10,078 nt of DNA from JAMORN01 sp027063545 [NCBI: bacterium] (GTDB lineage: Bacteria > JAMORN01). Position 1 is the first letter of the stretch. Each line of letters opens with the position of its first letter. The stretch covers positions 1 to 10,078 of the forward strand of contig JAMORN010000085.1 in NCBI GenBank assembly GCA_027063545.1. The letters run 5' to 3'. Under the pieces are notes generated by a model. That model searched no databases and was not told where the DNA came from. It worked only from the letters and a program-made list of their open reading frames with translations. Below are positions 6,438-10,078 of this stretch, piece by piece. Made by a program: the position numbers and the translations under genes.

Positions 6438-8527
6438 ATATATCTCCCCTTTTTCTCTATTAAAACCTTTATTGTGTATGGTTCTACTTTTATCTTCTTT
6501 GTATAAACTTTTTCCTCTTTATCTAAAAAGCTATTATCTTCTCTGTAGGTATCTATTTTAAGAAAAAATTCTCCTTCTGGAATCTCAAAAAATAGATCCT
6601 TCTCCCAGAAATTAAATATCATAAATACCTGTTTTAGATTATTACCCTTTATATCCTTTTTTTCTTTCAATAGGACTGCTATACTTCTTGAAAAATATGA
6701 AAAATCAGGCTTATTTAGTTTTATGCCATGGAAGGAAATATCTAAATAATTTTCTATCTCCTTATATGTTTTCATTTTAAATATTCTATTTTCTTTTCTA
6801 AAATGAATTAACTTTTTTACAAACTCAAAAAACCATCTATTTTTTTCTAAAAACTCCCAATTATACCAGGAAATCTCATTATCCTGACAATATGCATTAT
6901 TATTACCCTTTTGTGTTCTTAAAAACTCATCTCCTCCTAACATCATTGGGGTTCCTTGAGATAAAAATAATATCGTCATAAAATTCTTCACCTGTCTTTT
7001 TCTAATTTTTAAAACCTTTGTATCATCGGTTTCTCCCTCAACCCCATAATTGAAAGAATTATTATTATTATCCCCATCCCTATTTTCCTCTCCATTCTCC
7101 CAATTATGCTTATCATTATAAGAGACTAAATCCCAAAGTGTAAATCCATCATGAGCAGTTATAAAATTAATAGAATGAACAGGCTCTCTTCCTGAAGGCT
7201 TATATAAATCTGGACTACCCAATAATCTATTTACAAAATCCCTTACAACCCCATAATCACCTTTTACAAAACGTCTTACATCATCTCTAAACTTTCCATT
7301 CCATTCAGCCCATCTTTCCCCTGGAAAATTTCCAACCTGATAAAGCCCTGCCGCATCCCAAGCCTCTGCAATTATTTTTGTTTTGGAAAGTACAGGATCC
7401 TTGGAAATCTGCTCTATTACAGGTGGATTGGGTAAAACATTACCCTTCTCATCTCTTGAAAGAATACTTGCCAAATCAAATCTAAATCCATCAACATGCA
7501 TCTCTGTTACCCAATACCTTAATACATCAATTATAAAATTACGAACAACAGGATGATTTGAATTAACAGTATTTCCACATCCTGAAAAATTCAAGAAATT
7601 TCCATTATCATCTATCATATAATAGGTTTTTGCATCTAATCCCTTAAAAGAATAAATCACCTCTGGTGAGGCTCCTTCTCCTGTATGATTAAATACTACA
7701 TCTAAAATAATCTCTATCCCATATTCATGAGCTTTTTTTACTAATAATTTAAATTCATCAACCTGACCACCTCTTATACCACTCTCAGCATAAGAAGCCT
7801 TTGGAGCAAAAAAGGCTAAAGTTGAATATCCCCAATAATTATATAGTCTTTCACCTGTTTTAGGATTTTTATTAATATTTTCTAGTTCATCAAACTCCAT
7901 TATAGGCATTAATTCTATTGCTGTTATACCCAACTCTTTTAAATATGGAAGTTTTTCTATCAATCCTTTGAACGTACCTCTTGATTTAACCCCAGAAGAA
8001 GGATGGATTGTAAATCCTCTTACATGAGTTTCATATATTATTGTATCAGCATAACATCGAGCAAGTTGTCTATCATCCTGCCAATCGAAATTGGATTTTA
8101 CAACAAAACTTCTTCTTTGATATCCATAATAATTTCCTTTTCTTTTAAAACGCTTCCCCCACTCTGCCCCGCCGGATAAGGCCAAAGAATATGGATCAAA
8201 AAGCACTTTTTTAGGATTAAAAAACTTACCTTCTTTAGGATTAAATTCTCCAAAAGCCCTATATCCATATTTTACATTCCCAGGAAGACCCTCTATATAA
8301 ATATGCCAAATATGGCCTGTTTTATTTAAAACAGGATCAAGTTCTATCTCTATAAAAGGAGGCTCTTTTCCACTTTCAAATAGAACTAAATGAATTCTTT
8401 CTGCTAAAGAAGAATAAACACTAAAATTTATACCATTCTCTATGAAATTCGCCCCTAATGGAAGAGGCTTCCCTCTTCCTATTTTTAAATAGTAATCTTT
8501 TACTTGAATTTCTTGATAAATAAACAC
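6434..8527 (-). CDS. glgX: Glycogen debranching enzyme GlgX (GH13_11, isoamylase type)
   Basis: This 697-residue enzyme hydrolyses alpha-1,6 branch linkages in glycogen, usually after phosphorylase trimming. With the GTG start used here, the N-terminal CBM48 domain covers about 15-115 (GRGKPLPLGANF..GINFSVYSS). The GH13 barrel follows with all four motifs: region I DVVFNH (276-281), region II GFRFDLAS with nucleophile Asp351, region III IIAEAWD with acid Glu388, and region IV FITAHDGFTLWD with His459/Asp460. Total length is typical of the family. The reading frame stays open upstream to 8842, but that extension overlaps the oxidoreductase gene and its terminator and encodes non-family sequence. 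The GTG at 8525-8527, with AAGAGA 6 bases ahead, is the only reasonable start codon after the terminator. It overlaps thrH by four bases. Confidence 0.93.
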   Translation of the reverse strand: MFIYQEIQVKDYYLKIGRGKPLPLGANFIENGINFSVYSSLAERIHLVLFESGKEPPFIEIELDPVLNKTGHIWHIYIEGLPGNVKYGYRAFGEFNPKEGKFFNPKKVLFDPYSLALSGGAEWGKRFKRKGNYYGYQRRSFVVKSNFDWQDDRQLARCYADTIIYETHVRGFTIHPSSGVKSRGTFKGLIEKLPYLKELGITAIELMPIMEFDELENINKNPKTGERLYNYWGYSTLAFFAPKASYAESGIRGGQVDEFKLLVKKAHEYGIEIILDVVFNHTGEGASPEVIYSFKGLDAKTYYMIDDNGNFLNFSGCGNTVNSNHPVVRNFIIDVLRYWVTEMHVDGFRFDLASILSRDEKGNVLPNPPVIEQISKDPVLSKTKIIAEAWDAAGLYQVGNFPGERWAEWNGKFRDDVRRFVKGDYGVVRDFVNRLLGSPDLYKPSGREPVHSINFITAHDGFTLWDLVSYNDKHNWENGEENRDGDNNNNSFNYGVEGETDDTKVLKIRKRQVKNFMTILFLSQGTPMMLGGDEFLRTQKGNNNAYCQDNEISWYNWEFLEKNRWFFEFVKKLIHFRKENRIFKMKTYKEIENYLDISFHGIKLNKPDFSYFSRSIAVLLKEKKDIKGNNLKQVFMIFNFWEKDLFFEIPEGEFFLKIDTYREDNSFLDKEEKVYTKKIKVEPYTIKVLIEKKGRYI

Positions 8528-8598
8528 CTTTATTCTCTTAGTTTTGATTATTTTAATTTTATTATTGATTGAAAAATAAATTTTAAAATAAAGAAATG

Positions 8599-8623
8599 AA
8601 AAAAAGCCCTGCATAAGCAGGGC
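8599..8623 (-). terminator. Rho-independent terminator of the FAD oxidoreductase gene
   Basis: GCCCTGC (8606-8612), loop ATAA, GCAGGGC (8617-8623) make a perfect 7-bp GC-rich stem with a four-base loop. On the minus strand it is followed by seven T residues. It begins 15 bases after the stop codon at 8638-8640. It separates the oxidoreductase unit from glgX, so glgX needs its own promoter in the 71-base gap. Confidence 0.95.
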
Positions 8624-8637
8624 AAAAATTAATAAGT

Positions 8638-9978
8638 TTAAAACTTCATCTTTTTCATTGCATTCTCTGCAGCTAAAACTATAGGATACATAGTTGGAGG
8701 AGCTGTTAAGAGTGGATGAGTTCCAAATTGCATTGTAAATAGTTCCTCTGCTGTCATTCCCTTTTGAATTGCAAGTCCTAATATATTTATAATTTCTCCA
8801 ACACTCCTTCCCCCTAAAATTTGAGCTCCTATTAATACACAAGAACTTCTTGAAAAGATTAATTTTATCTTTATCTTTTCTGTACCTGGAAGTTTGCCTG
8901 GGTGTTTATCTATTGTTTGAGCTTCTCCTATAACAAAATCAAAATATTCTTCCATTGCCATTGTTTCATTTAATCCTGCTGCAGCAAATGTTAATCCCTC
9001 TATTGAAGAAGAGAATATTGCTATATTTCCTTTATTTTCTCTTATCATCTTTATTCCATAAAGATTAGAAGCCGCAATTCTTGCATCAAATGTTGCTGTT
9101 GAAGCAAGCATCAATCTTGAAGCCCTTCTAGTATAAAAATCCTTATGTTCAACACAATCACCACATGCAAAAATGTCCTTTTCAGATGTTCTCATATACT
9201 CATCTGTCCATATTGCGCCTGTCTTACCTATAAATAATCCTAACTTTTGTGCCAACTCTACATTAGGTTTATATCCAACTGAAAGTATTGCTGCATCCAC
9301 ATCTATTACTTCTCCATCCTCAAATTCTATCCTTTCAAGCTTTCCATTACCAATAAATCTTTTAACCCTTTTTGATGTTTTTATTTCAACCCCTTTAGAT
9401 TTTAAATTTTCCTCTATAACCTCAGAAAAATCCTTATCAAAAGCAACTGGTAATATTCTATTCTGTGCCTCTATTAAATAAACTTTTTCTACCTCTTTTC
9501 TAATTTCATCTGTTACCTCAACTCCTATAAATCCTGCTCCTATAACAGCAACTCTCTTTGCTTTCTTTATTTTTTCAACCATATTTTTTAAATACTCATA
9601 ATCTTTTGGAACAACAAAAATATTTTCTAAATCTTTTCCTTCAATTGATGGAACAAATGGTTTAGAACCTGTTGCTAAAACTAATTTATCGTACTTTATT
9701 TTATCACCGCTTTTGGTTATAACCTCTTTGTTATCTTTATCAATATCAACAACCTCATCATAAATAAATTTAACCCCTAAATCCTCAATTGGTTTAACAC
9801 CCATTATATCATCATCTACAGATTTTAATGTAGAAAAAATATATGGAATACCACATGGAACCATTGATATCTTCTCTTTTCTTATAACCGCTACCTCTTT
9901 ATCTGGATACATTACTTTAGCAGTCTTTGCTGCTATTAACCCTGCAGCAGAACCTCCAATTACTACTATATCAGCCAT
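8638..9978 (-). CDS. FAD-dependent pyridine nucleotide-disulfide oxidoreductase (CoA-disulfide reductase / NADH oxidase type)
   Basis: This 446-residue flavoprotein belongs to the single-cysteine branch of the disulfide reductases (CoA-disulfide reductase, NADH oxidase, NAD(P)H sulfur and persulfide reductases). The FAD site is VVIGGSAAGL (5-14) with ATGS at 102-105. The lone redox cysteine is Cys42 in VPCGIPY, where the classical family has a CxxxxC pair. The NAD(P)H Rossmann motif is VIGAGFIGVE (145-154). The second FAD contact is the FACGDC block (270-275), and the C-terminal dimer domain has GTHPLLTAPPT (419-429) with His421. It probably reduces CoA-disulfide, persulfide or polysulfide, or oxygen, in the cytoplasm; the sequence does not say which. 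AAGGAG lies 7 bases before the ATG. A promoter candidate and a Rex-like operator lie upstream and a strong terminator downstream, so it is likely transcribed alone. Confidence 0.92.
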   Translation of the reverse strand: MADIVVIGGSAAGLIAAKTAKVMYPDKEVAVIRKEKISMVPCGIPYIFSTLKSVDDDIMGVKPIEDLGVKFIYDEVVDIDKDNKEVITKSGDKIKYDKLVLATGSKPFVPSIEGKDLENIFVVPKDYEYLKNMVEKIKKAKRVAVIGAGFIGVEVTDEIRKEVEKVYLIEAQNRILPVAFDKDFSEVIEENLKSKGVEIKTSKRVKRFIGNGKLERIEFEDGEVIDVDAAILSVGYKPNVELAQKLGLFIGKTGAIWTDEYMRTSEKDIFACGDCVEHKDFYTRRASRLMLASTATFDARIAASNLYGIKMIRENKGNIAIFSSSIEGLTFAAAGLNETMAMEEYFDFVIGEAQTIDKHPGKLPGTEKIKIKLIFSRSSCVLIGAQILGGRSVGEIINILGLAIQKGMTAEELFTMQFGTHPLLTAPPTMYPIVLAAENAMKKMKF

Positions 9979-10002
9979 CTTTTTCTCCTTGTTTTTTTAT
10001 TT

Positions 10003-10020
10003 TTGTTATTTTTTTCACAT
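10003..10020 (-). promoter_or_regulatory. Rex-like operator at the start of the oxidoreductase transcript
   Basis: The minus-strand 18-mer ATGTGAAAAAAATAACAA fits the Rex redox-repressor consensus TTGTGAA-N4-TTCACAA at 11 of 14 defined positions, or 12 of 14 if the TTAACAA half-site variant is allowed. It sits just downstream of the predicted -10, where a repressor would block transcription. Rex senses the NADH/NAD+ ratio, which suits an NADH-linked flavoenzyme. The A-run spacer makes chance resemblance possible. Confidence 0.35.
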
Positions 10021-10027
10021 TTTTAAA

Positions 10028-10056
10028 AAAATAATTTAAAATGTTAGAACAATCAA
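10028..10056 (-). promoter_or_regulatory. Candidate housekeeping promoter for the oxidoreductase
   Basis: On the minus strand TTGATT (10051-10056), a 17-base spacer and TATTTT (10028-10033) form a sigma-70-like promoter. Transcription would start near 10021, giving a leader of about 43 bases. The same TTGAWW/TATTTT form is seen before metA and the 2783-4144 lipoprotein. Confidence 0.4.
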
Positions 10057-10078
10057 ACTTTTTTTTTGGAAAATTTAA

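Noticed and set aside
6355-6561. Plus-strand open frame of 68 codons opposite the thrH/glgX junction
   Set aside because: It is antisense to two firmly identified genes, has no family resemblance, and shows no ribosome binding site.
8528-8842. Upstream extension of the glgX reading frame to 8842
   Set aside because: It runs through the end of the oxidoreductase gene and a perfect intrinsic terminator, and its residues match no GlgX N-terminus. The GTG at 8527 is preferred.
9173-9481. Plus-strand open frame of 102 codons inside the oxidoreductase gene
   Set aside because: It lies entirely opposite a well-supported flavoprotein and has a low-information Ser/Pro/Ile composition typical of a shadow frame.
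1-10078. Mobile elements, CRISPR arrays, tRNA or rRNA genes, toxin-antitoxin or defence modules
   Set aside because: Reading both strands showed no transposase, integrase, nuclease or helicase motifs, no spaced direct repeats and no cloverleaf or rRNA signatures. The window is mostly ordinary metabolism and surface proteins.

Overview
This is a very AT-rich stretch of chromosome from a motile, probably diderm and anaerobic or microaerophilic bacterium. It holds the start of a flagellar rod gene (flgB) behind a near-consensus sigma-54 promoter, two lipobox proteins with beta-helix architecture, a glycogen-debranching enzyme, and a single-Cys flavin disulfide reductase of the CoA-disulfide reductase/NADH oxidase type. 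I cannot assign a phylum from the sequence. Gene content is mostly housekeeping metabolism plus cell-surface proteins. I found no mobile element, CRISPR array, RNA gene, phage gene or recognisable defence system.

Layout: every intact gene lies on the minus strand, so reading order runs from right to left. At the right edge is the FAD/NAD(P)H oxidoreductase (8638-9978), with a promoter candidate and a Rex-like operator in front and a strong intrinsic terminator behind it. Next come glgX (6434-8527, GTG start) and thrH (5814-6437), which overlap as ATGA and form a coupled pair. They are followed by two adjacent lipoprotein genes: an Ig-like plus beta-helix protein (4247-5728) and a low-complexity-linker plus beta-helix protein (2783-4144). 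The second ends at a strong terminator (2722-2760). Then come a decayed family 2 glycosyltransferase (2021-2723, plus strand, the only plus-strand gene), a TRIC/UPF0126 channel (1363-1977), a divergent MetA-type homoserine acyltransferase (373-1287), and the first 81 codons of flgB (1-243).

How the parts relate: MetA and ThrH can both act on homoserine, acylating it toward methionine or phosphorylating it toward threonine, although they sit in separate transcription units. GlgX mobilises glycogen, and the oxidoreductase probably serves thiol/sulfur or NADH redox balance, possibly under Rex control. The two lipoproteins look like envelope- or surface-anchored carbohydrate-facing proteins. flgB opens a flagellar operon that runs off the left edge and is probably under RpoN control.

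The points most worth a second look are the sigma-54 promoter with an 11-bp tandem repeat upstream, the glycosyltransferase pseudogene with two single-base frameshifts and a nonsense codon but an intact ribosome binding site, the MetA homologue with several altered motifs, and the Rex-like site.
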